A stretch of 64,000 nt of DNA from Saccharospirillum sp043196875 (GTDB lineage: Bacteria; Pseudomonadota; Gammaproteobacteria; Pseudomonadales; Natronospirillaceae): NCBI RefSeq assembly GCF_043196875.1, contig NZ_JBEBMX010000009.1, positions 101,704 to 165,703 of the forward strand, in the 5' to 3' direction. The notes beneath the pieces are model-generated. The model searched no databases. It was not told the DNA's origin and was given only the letters and a program-made list of their open reading frames with translations. Made by a program: the position numbers and the translations under genes. Below are positions 1-8,110 of the stretch, piece after piece. Positions within the stretch are counted from its first letter, which is position 1. Every line of letters begins with the position of its first letter.

Positions 1-675
1 CGCAGCGCTGATACTCCGCCTGAGGCACCGGCACAACTCAGTGACGACGCCGGCAAAGTCAGCACCACCCGGCCCGACCTGCTGCAGCCGGCATCCCTGT
101 TCAAATCCATGCGCACCCTGTCGGTCTGGCTCAGCATGCTGCTGTTTTTCTGTTACACCGGCCTGGAGCTGACCATGGGTTTGTGGACTTACTCCTTGCT
201 GGCAGAGTCGCGCGGTTTTTCCGTGGCAACGGCCGGTTTGTGGGTGTCGATTTACTGGGGCATGTTTACCCTTGGCCGTCTGCTGGCCGGTGCCTTCGCT
301 AACTGGCTCGGACATCAGCGGCTGATTTGGGGCAGTCTGGGGCTGGCCTTGATCGGTGCCATCCTGTTGATTTGGAACCCGGCCAATGCCGTCGGCCTGT
401 TTGCCATCGGGTTGATCGGTTTTGCTTTTGCGCCGGTCTTCCCTGGTCTGGTATCTGGCACTTCGCACCGCGTCGGCAAGGCGCACCAGGACAACACCAT
501 GGGTATGCAGATCGCCGCTGCTGGCATTGGCGGTGCCGGCCTGCCCGCACTCAGCGGTGTTCTGGCGGCGCGCTTTTCGCTGGAGATTGTTCCCTGGGCG
601 CTGCTGGTCGCCTTGCTATTGCTGGCGGGGTTCTACTGGCTGTCGCTCAGTCAATTCAGTCGGAGCCGGAACTGA
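1..675 (+). CDS. MFS transporter, C-terminal half (5' end outside window)
   Basis: The reading frame is open from base 1, so the gene starts upstream of the window; 224 codons remain. The first ~35 residues are hydrophilic and Pro/Asp-rich, as in the cytoplasmic loop between helices 6 and 7 of major facilitator transporters. About six hydrophobic helices follow, with Gly-rich helix-packing patterns such as GRLLAG and GFAFAPVFPGL. This is the second six-helix bundle of a 12-helix inner-membrane secondary transporter. The substrate cannot be told from this half. The last 60 bases overlap the 3' end of the convergent MscS-type gene. Family call is firm; specificity is unknown. Confidence 0.8.
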   Translation, partial: RSADTPPEAPAQLSDDAGKVSTTRPDLLQPASLFKSMRTLSVWLSMLLFFCYTGLELTMGLWTYSLLAESRGFSVATAGLWVSIYWGMFTLGRLLAGAFANWLGHQRLIWGSLGLALIGAILLIWNPANAVGLFAIGLIGFAFAPVFPGLVSGTSHRVGKAHQDNTMGMQIAAAGIGGAGLPALSGVLAARFSLEIVPWALLVALLLLAGFYWLSLSQFSRSRN

Positions 676-1188
676 ATCCGCTTGCGTTGCTGCCCCTGTT
701 CTCGGCAGCGGTTTGATCACCGCTGTCTGTAACAGCAAGCTGTTGGGGTAAGTCAAAAGGTCACCCTGCTGGCGCCGAATCAACACATGAAACGGCGTTA
801 TTTCCTCGATAACGCCGCTGAGATCTTCGTCTTTAAAGACGATTTTGATTTCATCACCAATGCGAAACGGAAACTGGAAAAAGATAATAATACTGGCGGT
901 GACATTGCTGAGGATGGACCACTGGGCAAATAAGGCCACGCCCAGAACGGCAAAGAAGGACGACAGAAACAAGACGAACTGACCATAACCCACGCCAAAA
1001 ACCAGACCTCCGGCAAAGGCATAGGCGAGCACATGAAAAAACTGCAGTGTCTTGCGGATCAGCGCCTTGCGTTGAATGGAGACATCTTTGCTATCAACAA
1101 ACAGCGTCAGGAAATACTTCAACAAGCCCTGCGTCAGAAAGAAAGCCAGGGCGAGTACCGCCAAAGCCAAGAGTAACTGCCACTCCAT
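616..1188 (-). CDS. small MscS-family mechanosensitive channel protein
   Basis: 190 aa. Hydrophobic segments lie at about residues 5-25 and 50-105. They are followed by the conserved beta-domain stretch of MscS channels: the QWSILSNVTASIIIF pore/linker region, then FRIGDEI, and a late LLTYPNSLLLQ corresponding to the usual 'IPNS' motif. This is the short MscS form, with a pore helix and beta domain and only a few membrane helices. It probably opens under membrane tension to relieve osmotic stress. The last ~30 residues are Pro/Thr/Glu-rich and unconserved, and these are what overlap the convergent MFS gene. ATG at 1188 is the only good start. The intergenic stretch 1189-1321 must hold the promoters of this gene and of the divergent gene at 1322. 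Confidence 0.8.
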   Translation of the reverse strand: MEWQLLLALAVLALAFFLTQGLLKYFLTLFVDSKDVSIQRKALIRKTLQFFHVLAYAFAGGLVFGVGYGQFVLFLSSFFAVLGVALFAQWSILSNVTASIIIFFQFPFRIGDEIKIVFKDEDLSGVIEEITPFHVLIRRQQGDLLTYPNSLLLQTAVIKPLPRTGAATQADSVPAPTELTERQPVEPRQQ

Positions 1189-1321
1189 CAGTCCGTTCCG
1201 TTTAGTTGCCCATGGCTGATAATGCTACAGCCTAAAGATAACGGAAAGGTCGTCATGGCGGGATGTCGTTTAGCCGGCTTTTGCATACAATGCCCGCCAC
1301 CCCCGATAAGAGAACAGCGTT

Positions 1322-2020
1322 TTGAGCAACGAATCCAAAGGTGGTGGTTTTTTCACCAACCTGCTATTCAACATTCTGCTACCCGTCATCATTCTGACCC
1401 GCTTCAGTGGCGAAGAGTCCCTCGGTCCGGTCTGGGGCATTGTGATCGCTCTGGCCTTCCCTATTGGTTACGGCCTTTGGGAAATGCGCCAGACCAAGAA
1501 GATCAATACCTTTTCGGTCATCGGCGTGATCAGCGTGTTCCTCACCGGCGGCATCAGTTTGCTGCAGCTCGACCCCAAGTACATCGCCATTAAAGAGGCC
1601 GCGGTACCGGCGCTGCTTGGCATCGCCGTACTGATCAGCCAGTTCACCCGCTTTCCTCTGGTCCGCACGCTGATCTTCAACGCTCAGTTGTTTGCCATGG
1701 ATAAAGTGCAGCAGGCATTGGAAGAGCGCGGTACAGCACAGCTACTGGAACGCCGTCTGCGCCTGGTGAGCTACATTATCACCGCGTCTTTTATGCTCTC
1801 GGCGGTATTGAACTACGTGCTGGCCAAGCTGATTGTTGTCAGCCAGCCTGGGACTACGGCCTTCAGCGAAGAGCTGGGCAAGATGACGTTATTGAGTTAC
1901 CCGGTGATTGCGCTGCCGTCCACCGTCATTCTGATGGGAGCGATTTTTTATCTGCTCAATCAACTGCGCAAACTGACCGGCCTGGATATGGAAGAACTGC
2001 TGTCCGAAAAAAACCGCTGA
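1322..2020 (+). CDS. VC0807-family integral membrane protein
   Basis: 232 aa with about six hydrophobic segments. It resembles the conserved proteobacterial VC0807 family as I remember it: an N-terminal LPVIILTRFSGEE stretch, a central TGGISLLQLDPKYIAIKEAAVPALLG stretch, and a C-terminal MTLLSYPVIALPS stretch. The function of the family is not established; it lies in the inner membrane. The start is a TTG at 1322; no in-frame ATG gives a complete first helix. It is divergent from the MscS-type gene. An inverted repeat (TCAGCCGC/GCGGCTGA, 2023-2058) lies between its stop and the convergent 104-aa gene but lacks a T-run. Confidence 0.7.
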   Translation: MSNESKGGGFFTNLLFNILLPVIILTRFSGEESLGPVWGIVIALAFPIGYGLWEMRQTKKINTFSVIGVISVFLTGGISLLQLDPKYIAIKEAAVPALLGIAVLISQFTRFPLVRTLIFNAQLFAMDKVQQALEERGTAQLLERRLRLVSYIITASFMLSAVLNYVLAKLIVVSQPGTTAFSEELGKMTLLSYPVIALPSTVILMGAIFYLLNQLRKLTGLDMEELLSEKNR

Positions 2021-2066
2021 AGTCAGCCGCACCCGAAAAGCTATACAGGCGCGGCTGAACCCGATA

Positions 2067-2381
2067 TCAATGCAAGGTCGCGCTACCGGTGACACCGGCG
2101 CGGCCATATTCACCGCTCAGTTCATGGACAGCACGGTGGCGTTCCACTTCCAGATCAACGGAACCGCCGTTTTCCAGGTGAAAGTCATACAGGGTGTTAA
2201 TCAGGGCAGACAGGACATCGTGATTGTCTACCAGATTGGTAGCGATACCGGAGGCACAGAGAATGTCGTAAATTGGATCCAGATTAGCCTGCAGATCCCC
2301 CTGTTCATCGCGGCAGACGTCAAGAGCGCTGAAATCAAAATTCTCGGAAACGATCAGCTCGAATTCTTTTACATCATTCAT
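2067..2381 (-). CDS. hypothetical acidic 104-aa protein
   Basis: Not recognised. The protein is small and acidic (many Asp/Glu, few Lys), with no signal peptide or membrane segment, so it is probably cytosolic. The sequence looks like a compact alpha/beta protein; the central part reads IYDILCASGIATNLVDNHDVL. ATG at 2381 is preceded at about the right distance by GAGG. A pair of 16-base direct repeats sits immediately upstream (2396-2427) and could be a regulator site. The neighbours (a VC0807-family gene and a VasI-like gene) give no functional link. Confidence 0.55.
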   Translation of the reverse strand: MNDVKEFELIVSENFDFSALDVCRDEQGDLQANLDPIYDILCASGIATNLVDNHDVLSALINTLYDFHLENGGSVDLEVERHRAVHELSGEYGRAGVTGSATLH

Positions 2382-2395
2382 AGCATCACCTCGCT

Positions 2396-2427
2396 CTTAA
2401 TTAGGATGGGACTTAATTGGGATGGGG
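2396..2427. repeat. tandem 16-bp direct repeat upstream of 104-aa gene
   Basis: Two head-to-tail 16-mers, CTTAATTAGGATGGGA and CTTAATTGGGATGGGG, differ at two positions. They lie 15-46 bases upstream of the minus-strand start codon at 2381, where a promoter or operator would be. A duplicated binding site for a regulator is one reading; chance duplication is another. Confidence 0.5.
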
Positions 2428-2532
2428 TACGTTGTCACCGTCCTGGGACGGGCACTGCATAATCTCTAGGTCTCCTTCGTGGTTACACTCTTATAAGATT
2501 GATCATCATTCGGCGGAATGCAAGCCCGTCGC

Positions 2533-3171
2533 TTAGAAGCGACAGGACTGACGCATGGGTTCGATCACCTCGGTGAAGCCGGTGAAATCAAAAACGGCGG
2601 TAATGGGATCGTCGTTATAGGGCGTGGTGCGAAACACCATGGTGGTATTTCCGCGTTCAACCTGCTGCGCCACCTGAGCGACAAATTCACTCAGCGTGAA
2701 GCCAGTATCGGGACCATCCAGTATCGACGATTCACGAGAGCCGCCCGCCTGCCAGCGTCCGGTTACCGGCGCTTGCTGCCCCAAACGGGTGGTCACTTCC
2801 GGTCGGCCACTGGGCAGAAAATCCTCCCAACGCAAGGTCAGCGCATAGCGGCCCGGCTCAGTGGAATCACATTGCCACGACAGCACAATCGGATCGCCTC
2901 GCCCGTTCAGGCCCTGAGCGGAGCGGATGGATAACTGGTGTTCGGTCTGACCGGTCAGCGGGTCTGAGGTGGCTTCGTAATTAAAAGCGGCCACTTCAAG
3001 CTGAACGTTTCCGCTGTAGGCTTCGGCATCGTCATAGCAGGCATAGCGCCGTTCCCGATTATTCAGTTCACGGCAGTTGCTGATGGCTTCAACAAAGGTT
3101 TCAGCGAGCACGGCGGTCGAACCAAAGACAAGCGCCAAGACAGTCAACAGGCGAGCGGACGTCGTTATCAC
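2533..3171 (-). CDS. VasI/TagO-like type VI secretion-associated protein (orphan)
   Basis: 212 aa with an N-terminal signal peptide (hydrophobic stretch at residues 8-22, ending in VLAE), so it is periplasmic. After the signal comes the family's Cys motif, CRELNN...RRYACYDD. The C-terminus TTPYNDDPITAVFDFTGF closely follows the C-terminal signature of VasI proteins, which are encoded in Vibrio-type T6SS clusters. GTG at 3171 has a strong AAGGAG six bases upstream. No other T6SS gene is in the window, so this copy is either an orphan or works in another envelope role. Family membership is well supported; a role in T6SS is inference. Confidence 0.7.
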   Translation of the reverse strand: MITTSARLLTVLALVFGSTAVLAETFVEAISNCRELNNRERRYACYDDAEAYSGNVQLEVAAFNYEATSDPLTGQTEHQLSIRSAQGLNGRGDPIVLSWQCDSTEPGRYALTLRWEDFLPSGRPEVTTRLGQQAPVTGRWQAGGSRESSILDGPDTGFTLSEFVAQVAQQVERGNTTMVFRTTPYNDDPITAVFDFTGFTEVIEPMRQSCRF

Positions 3172-3408
3172 AAAGTCTCCTTAGACGAATCCCAGGCTGG
3201 GACAGTTCGATTTCTGCTCATCAATTGTAGCAGTCGAGACTCCAGCGTTGACACCACACAATGCATTGCACAACGGAAAACGGTCCGTCTCAGCTAAACA
3301 CAAGCGTCGCGCACCAAGTATCGCTAAAATCACCCCGGCGGCAGCCGATACCTTAATGACTGAAAATATTTCAATAAGACCGCCAAGACTCAGGATCCGG
3401 ATACTCAC

Positions 3409-4974
3409 ATGCGTAAGAACTTACCCGTCACCGACACCGAATACGAGTTGAGCGATGATCAGGTTTTGATCTCTTCGACCACCGTTAAAGGGGTCATACT
3501 GCATTGCAATGATGTTTTTTGTGAGGTCAGCGGCTACAGCCGGGATCAACTGATTGGCCAGGCACACAATCTGATTCGTCATCCGGATATGCCGCAGGCG
3601 GCGTTCGCCAACATGTGGGAATATCTCAAAGCTGGCAAACCCTGGATGGGTCTGGTTAAAAACCGACGCAACAACGGCGACTACTACTGGGTTAACGCCT
3701 ACGTCACACCGGTCACCGAAAACGGCAAAGTCATCGCTTATGAATCGGTGCGGGTGAAGCCCAAACGTGAGGATGTTAACCGCGCCTTTCGCATCTACCA
3801 GCGACTGAACGCTGGCAAACATCCACTGTCCTTACTGCAACGCATCCGCAAACGCATCGTGCATTGGGGGCCGAACAGCCTGGCGGCCTTCTTCATGGTC
3901 GCCATCGGTTATTTCACTGGCGACTGGGTCAGCCTGGGCGCAGCCGCAGCAGTAATGACGGTGTTAAGTGTGCTGGCCTATCGTCAGCGCGAACACATGA
4001 TGGCTCATATGAAGGAACGCTCTGCTGGTCAGTTCAGCGATCCCATCATCGCCATGACCTTCTCCGATGCGCCCGATACCATGGCCCAACTGGAACTGGC
4101 CATGGACAGCGCCAAAGCGCATCTGCGCACCGTTCTGACGCGCATTGATGACGCCGCCGGAGGTGTGAATAACCAGGCTATCCAATCGCGCAAACTGACC
4201 GAGGAGTCGGTAACAGCGGTCGACCAACTGCAAAACGAAACCACACAAATTGCTGCAGCGGTCAACGAAATGGCGGCCACCATCCACGAAGTATCCGGCA
4301 ATGTTCAGGATACCGCCGGCGAAGCCGATAAAGCACACGAATTGGCCGACCAGGGCACGGCGACCATCAGCCAGGCCCGCCAAGGTATTCAGGAATTGGC
4401 CGAAGCGGTTGAATCCATCGGTCAAACCGTGCAGGAAGTGGTCAGTGAAACCCAATCGATTGCCGAGGCCGCCAAGCTGATTCAGGAAGTGACCGAGCAA
4501 ACCAACCTGCTGGCATTGAACGCCGCCATCGAGGCAGCCCGGGCTGGCGAACATGGTCGCGGTTTTGCGGTGGTTGCCGACGAGGTTCGCTCGCTGGCAA
4601 TCCGCACCGCCAACACCACCACCCAGATCCAGACCATCATCGACAAATTAAAAACCAAAACCGGTGACGCCGAAGCCGCCGCCGAACGCGGTCGCAGCAT
4701 CGCTGAAGACAGCGTCAGCCGGGTGGGCGAAGCCGACTCAGCGCTGCACGACATCGCCGCTGCCGTGGTTCGCATTACCGAAATGACCCACCAGATGGCG
4801 ACCTCCATCGAAGAGCAAAGCCAGGTCTCCGAAGAGATCAACCAACAACTGACCCGCATCACTGGCCTGGCCGATCACAGCCTGGAACAGGGCCGATTGT
4901 CGGTGAAAGGCGCGGAAACCCTGAGCGAGCTGTCCGACAAGATGCACGAACTGGTGGTACTGTTTCGCACCTGA
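3409..4974 (+). CDS. aer: Aer-like PAS-containing methyl-accepting chemotaxis protein
   Basis: 521 aa. An N-terminal PAS domain (about 1-125) has the Aer-type features GYSRDQLIGQ, NLIRHPDMP and YYWVNAYVTPV, consistent with FAD-binding redox sensing. Two closely spaced hydrophobic segments (about 150-190) anchor the protein without a periplasmic domain. The C-terminal half is a methyl-accepting signalling domain with the invariant hairpin tip EQTNLLALNAAIEAARAGEHGRGFAVVADEVR. The family senses oxygen or redox state through PAS and controls CheA via CheW. It is followed 64 bases later by a cheV gene on the same strand, so the two are probably cotranscribed. ATG at 3409 has an upstream AGGA. Total length matches Pseudomonas-type Aer. 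Confidence 0.88.
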   Translation: MRKNLPVTDTEYELSDDQVLISSTTVKGVILHCNDVFCEVSGYSRDQLIGQAHNLIRHPDMPQAAFANMWEYLKAGKPWMGLVKNRRNNGDYYWVNAYVTPVTENGKVIAYESVRVKPKREDVNRAFRIYQRLNAGKHPLSLLQRIRKRIVHWGPNSLAAFFMVAIGYFTGDWVSLGAAAAVMTVLSVLAYRQREHMMAHMKERSAGQFSDPIIAMTFSDAPDTMAQLELAMDSAKAHLRTVLTRIDDAAGGVNNQAIQSRKLTEESVTAVDQLQNETTQIAAAVNEMAATIHEVSGNVQDTAGEADKAHELADQGTATISQARQGIQELAEAVESIGQTVQEVVSETQSIAEAAKLIQEVTEQTNLLALNAAIEAARAGEHGRGFAVVADEVRSLAIRTANTTTQIQTIIDKLKTKTGDAEAAAERGRSIAEDSVSRVGEADSALHDIAAAVVRITEMTHQMATSIEEQSQVSEEINQQLTRITGLADHSLEQGRLSVKGAETLSELSDKMHELVVLFRT

Positions 4975-5038
4975 GTCAGGGCGACTAAACTGATTACCAC
5001 AACGTATTTCGCGCCGCCTGCCAACGATAGGATGCAGT

Positions 5039-5935
5039 ATGAATATCAAGGCCAACAAACACGCCCAAAAATTGCTGCTGTTCTCGCTGACGGGCAAACA
5101 AAGCTTTGCCATCGGCACGCTCAAGGTGCGCGAAATCATCCCCTATCGCGCGCTGTCCAAATTGCCGCAGGACCACCCGGCAGTACTGGGCGCAACCAAC
5201 GTGCGCAACAAAACCATACCGGTGATCGATATGGCGGCGGCCGTCGGCTATACACCGCTTACGCCGGAAGAGCAGGCTCAGGCATCGATCATCATTACTG
5301 ATGTGCAGCGTCGGGAAGTGGGTTTTCTGGTACGGCGCATCGAGAAAATCGTCGATACCAACTGGCGCGACGTCAAGCCACCACCGGACATGCTGGGTAA
5401 AAACGCCTACCTGACCGGTCTCTTTATGGATGGTGACAACACCATTCAGCTGTTGGATGTCGAACTGCTGTTGTCACGCATCTATCCGGATCCGCCGGGA
5501 CGACGTTTTGCCAAACTGACCGACGTCCAACGTGAACAGCTGCAACCGCTGAATATCCTGCTGGTTGATGATTCCCATGTGGCACGCAAGCAATTGTCGG
5601 ACGCGCTGGACAATCTCAACATTCCCTACCAGGTCACCACCAACGGCCTGCAAGCATTGGAAGTGATGGAAAACAATGCGCGGCTTGGCAATGCCACCGA
5701 TATTCTGGTCAGCGACATCGAGATGCCTGGCCTGGATGGTTATGAACTGGCGTTCAAAATTCGCGATATGGCTGAGTTAAAGCGGACCTACATCATCCTG
5801 CACACCTCGTTAAACAGCGAAATGAGCCTGACCTACGCCAATCAGGTCGGCGCTAACGAAGCACTGACCAAGTTTGACGCCGATGAACTGGTTCATGCCA
5901 TGCTCCGCGGCGCCCAGGCCATGACCGGCGACTGA
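5039..5935 (+). CDS. cheV: CheV chemotaxis coupling protein (CheW-receiver fusion)
   Basis: 298 aa. Residues ~10-160 form a CheW-like domain (VREIIPYRALSKLP, GATNVRNKTIPVIDM). Residues ~172-295 form a response-regulator receiver with the acidic pair DD177-178, the phospho-acceptor D226 in VSDIEMPG, a Thr in LHTS and the conserved Lys in LTKF. CheV couples receptors to CheA and is itself phosphorylated, which gives adaptation. The start ATG at 5039 is seven bases after AGG; the ATG at 5032 is in another frame. It sits directly after the Aer-like receptor and probably serves that receptor. Confidence 0.92.
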   Translation: MNIKANKHAQKLLLFSLTGKQSFAIGTLKVREIIPYRALSKLPQDHPAVLGATNVRNKTIPVIDMAAAVGYTPLTPEEQAQASIIITDVQRREVGFLVRRIEKIVDTNWRDVKPPPDMLGKNAYLTGLFMDGDNTIQLLDVELLLSRIYPDPPGRRFAKLTDVQREQLQPLNILLVDDSHVARKQLSDALDNLNIPYQVTTNGLQALEVMENNARLGNATDILVSDIEMPGLDGYELAFKIRDMAELKRTYIILHTSLNSEMSLTYANQVGANEALTKFDADELVHAMLRGAQAMTGD

Positions 5936-5971
5936 AGCGAGACTTGCCTGTGTGGCTCAGCCAGCCTAAGA

Positions 5972-5991
5972 TACTGTATATAAATACAGTT
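5972..5991 (+). promoter_or_regulatory. LexA binding site (SOS box)
   Basis: TACTGTATATAAATACAGTT matches the gammaproteobacterial LexA consensus (TACTGTATATATATACAGTA) at 18 of 20 positions, with perfect CTGT and ACAG half-sites. It ends 14 bases before the start codon of the UmuD-like gene and overlaps a -10-like TATAAA, so LexA binding would block RNA polymerase. No coding sequence lies between the site and 6006, so the target is unambiguous. Confidence 0.93.
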
Positions 5992-6005
5992 ATTGGGCGA
6001 GAGTT

Positions 6006-6434
6006 ATGGCTGTTCAATTGCTTGGCCGCAGCGTGGCCGGACCTCAACTTAATCTGCCGCTCTTTATTGAAGGCGCCGAAGCCAGTCAGAATGCAGCGGC
6101 CAGCGTTGACGATTCCAGCGGAGTGGATCTCAACCAGCTGTGCCTGCGCTACCCGGACAAAACCTTTTTTGTCGCCGTGGAAACCGATGCCATGATTGAT
6201 GCCGGCATCGGTCCCGGCGATGTACTGATTGCCCACCAGGCACAGACGGCGCGTTCCGGACAAATCGTTATCGCCGCTTTTCAGGGCGAATTAACCGTCC
6301 GGGAATTACAGTTATCGCCGTCTCCTCGGCTGATTGCCCACCATCCGGATATCGATGCAGTCATTATTCCAGACAGCGAAACCCTGACTATTCTTGGTAT
6401 CGTCACACAAATATTACGTTCGGTTGGATATTAA
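6006..6434 (+). CDS. UmuD-like protein with lost protease active site
   Basis: 142 aa. It aligns along its length with UmuD: VDLNQL, FFVAVETDAMIDAGI, SGQIVIAAFQGELTV, LQLSP and a C-terminal ILGIVTQILRSV. UmuD normally cleaves itself with a Ser/Lys dyad (S60, K97 in E. coli) after RecA* contact. Here the Ser position is A62 (codon GCC, in TDAMID) and the Lys position is R99 (in TVREL); their spacing of 37 is the same as in E. coli. The Cys-Gly cleavage site aligns with A26-S27. The protein should therefore be unable to self-cleave, yet it keeps a strong SOS box. No umuC follows; the next gene is MvaT-like. It could be a dominant-negative or scaffold form of UmuD, or act as a LexA-fold regulator. 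The fold and inactivity are well supported; the role is unknown. Confidence 0.85.
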   Translation: MAVQLLGRSVAGPQLNLPLFIEGAEASQNAAASVDDSSGVDLNQLCLRYPDKTFFVAVETDAMIDAGIGPGDVLIAHQAQTARSGQIVIAAFQGELTVRELQLSPSPRLIAHHPDIDAVIIPDSETLTILGIVTQILRSVGY

Positions 6435-6694
6435 ACTTGAATTGCTCACCCTCGGCCCCTAAATTGATATCGCTCCAGATATCTCGCACTTTTTATACCG
6501 ATGAGTGAGCCGTTTTAATGTTCAGTACGTAATCAGACCTTCAGATCGCGTATTGCATTGCCCACTGTCGCCGGTTTCTCTCAATAGCGGCCGTACCCCC
6601 GGCTACCGATAGACCGCCAGTGTTGATGCTCTAAAAGGGTTTTTCCTGTTAGAGCTGTTTGTTCATCCACTTCTATTATTTGAATGTTGAGACC

Positions 6695-7189
6695 ATGACC
6701 GAAGCTAAGGCATATACCCCTCTTGACGATCAGTTGATCGATCAACAAATTCAGCAATATCAAGCCGAACTGGAAGAATTAAAACAGGCCAAAGCTGCAG
6801 CCTTGAAAAAAGAAGAAGGCTTTGAGCAGTATTTCGCTTTGCTGGAAACGCTAGAGCGCGATTACCAATTAACCGAAGAAGATATTTTTAATCGTCGCAG
6901 CGTAAAAATTGGTGACTGGATTACCACCCACCTGCCCCACCTGAATAAATCGGCCTTGTTAGCCCGCCTGGAAAAATTCATTGGTGAGCGACTCAAACAA
7001 CAGGCCCGTAAAAAACCATTGACCGGCCGGCCGCAACCGGCTCGCGATTTACCACCGGGCCAATATCGCCATCCGCTTAAACTGGAAACCCTGGAAAAGA
7101 AAACCCGCGCACCGCGCGAGCTCAATCACTGGGTGACCGAAAACGGCCTGGAAACAGTGCTGTCGTGGAGAATCGACGCAGCCGAATAA
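6695..7189 (+). CDS. MvaT/H-NS-like nucleoid protein
   Basis: 164 aa from ATG 6695 (an in-frame TTG at 6659 would add 12 residues; the ATG is preferred). Residues ~10-60 form an alpha-helical, Glu/Lys/Gln-rich coiled coil suited to dimerisation. A basic linker rich in Arg/Lys/Pro follows. The C-terminal segment (GQYRHPLKLETLEKK, then LNHWVTENGLETVLSW) has the spacing of the MvaT-type AT-hook-like DNA-binding domain, including the final W...G...V..W pattern. Such proteins bind AT-rich DNA and silence acquired genes. A second family member is at 38194-38649. It is shortly downstream of the SOS-controlled UmuD-like gene, but 260 bases with no clear promoter separate them. It is more divergent than the second copy, so the family call is moderate. 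Confidence 0.65.
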   Translation: MTEAKAYTPLDDQLIDQQIQQYQAELEELKQAKAAALKKEEGFEQYFALLETLERDYQLTEEDIFNRRSVKIGDWITTHLPHLNKSALLARLEKFIGERLKQQARKKPLTGRPQPARDLPPGQYRHPLKLETLEKKTRAPRELNHWVTENGLETVLSWRIDAAE

Positions 7190-7197
7190 CGGCTCCG

Positions 7198-7986
7198 TTA
7201 ACCGACCAAGCCCTGTTGCAGCAGACGCAAACCGGTCAACAGCAAGAGGGCGTAACAGAGCCGGTAAAACCAACGCTCGGATAAACGGTGGTGCAGCCAA
7301 AGCCCCAGATAGACACCGGCCACCGCCACGGGTGCCAGCAATAACGCATTCAACAGAATCTCAATGCGGAACTGCCCCAGCAAAGCGTAGGGCACCAGTT
7401 TGATGTAATTGACGAACGCGAAGAAGACGACGGTGGTACCCACAAAGAGCGTCTTATCGAGACGTTGCGGCAACAGATAGACACTGATCGGCGGTCCGCC
7501 CGCGTGCGCGGAAAAGCTGGTAAAGCCGGCAACCGCCGACCAGATACCCCCTCTGACCCGGCTCGCCTGCCGTGCCGGTTGCTCCCGCCGCCAGGCCTGG
7601 CTGTAATAATTCAGCGCAAAAGCAACGGCAATCACCCCGATCAACAGACGCAGCATCTGCTCATCCACCCAGCGATAGGTCAGGGTTGCCACCAGCACGC
7701 CAAGAATACCGCCAGGCAGAATGATCCACAGATTCTGTGGATCCCAACGCCGCCAGTAGGCACGCAAACCAGCCACATCCATGATGCAAAGCATCGGTAA
7801 CAGAATGGCAGCGGCATCGAAGGGGGATATCACCAACGACATCAAGGGCACCGCAACCATTCCCAAACCGCCGCCAAAACCGCCTTTGGAAATACCGACA
7901 ATCAGAATGGCGATCACAGCGAGCACATAAAAGGCAGGCGACAACAACACAGCGCGGTTCCTTACATCGGTCAAAAGACGCGCCAT
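7198..7986 (-). CDS. TauE/SafE-family membrane exporter
   Basis: 262 aa from ATG 7986 (an upstream start at 8070 adds 28 poorly hydrophobic residues and is less likely). About eight membrane helices are visible. The N-terminal repeat carries the typical ISKGGFGGGLGMVAVPLM motif, and the second repeat carries GGPPISVYLLPQRLDK; this is the duplicated half-structure of the TauE/SafE (DUF81) family. Family members export sulfite, sulfoacetate or other anions; the substrate here is unknown. It is convergent with the MvaT-like gene (8 bases between stops) and divergent from the SatD pair. Confidence 0.85.
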   Translation of the reverse strand: MARLLTDVRNRAVLLSPAFYVLAVIAILIVGISKGGFGGGLGMVAVPLMSLVISPFDAAAILLPMLCIMDVAGLRAYWRRWDPQNLWIILPGGILGVLVATLTYRWVDEQMLRLLIGVIAVAFALNYYSQAWRREQPARQASRVRGGIWSAVAGFTSFSAHAGGPPISVYLLPQRLDKTLFVGTTVVFFAFVNYIKLVPYALLGQFRIEILLNALLLAPVAVAGVYLGLWLHHRLSERWFYRLCYALLLLTGLRLLQQGLVG

Positions 7987-8110
7987 TCTAGCGCGTCCGG
8001 TGACGGGCCTGAAAGCAGTCGCCCCGGAACCAATCCACCAAAGTGGTTGCAAATCAACCAATAAAACCATTATGGTTTAAATCATCATTAAACAACCTAA
8101 GAGGTTGATC

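Noticed and set aside
2023..2058. Inverted repeat TCAGCCGC/GCGGCTGA between convergent genes considered as a bidirectional terminator
   Set aside because: Long loop and no T-run on either strand.
3181..3408. 75-aa minus-strand ORF ending nine bases before the VasI-like gene, with one hydrophobic stretch
   Set aside because: GTG start without a ribosome site, odd composition, and it covers the region where the promoters of both flanking genes must lie.
6628..6655. Stem GCTCTAA/TTAGAGC upstream of the MvaT-like gene considered as a terminator or riboswitch
   Set aside because: Seven-base stem with a large loop, no T-run and no known aptamer pattern.
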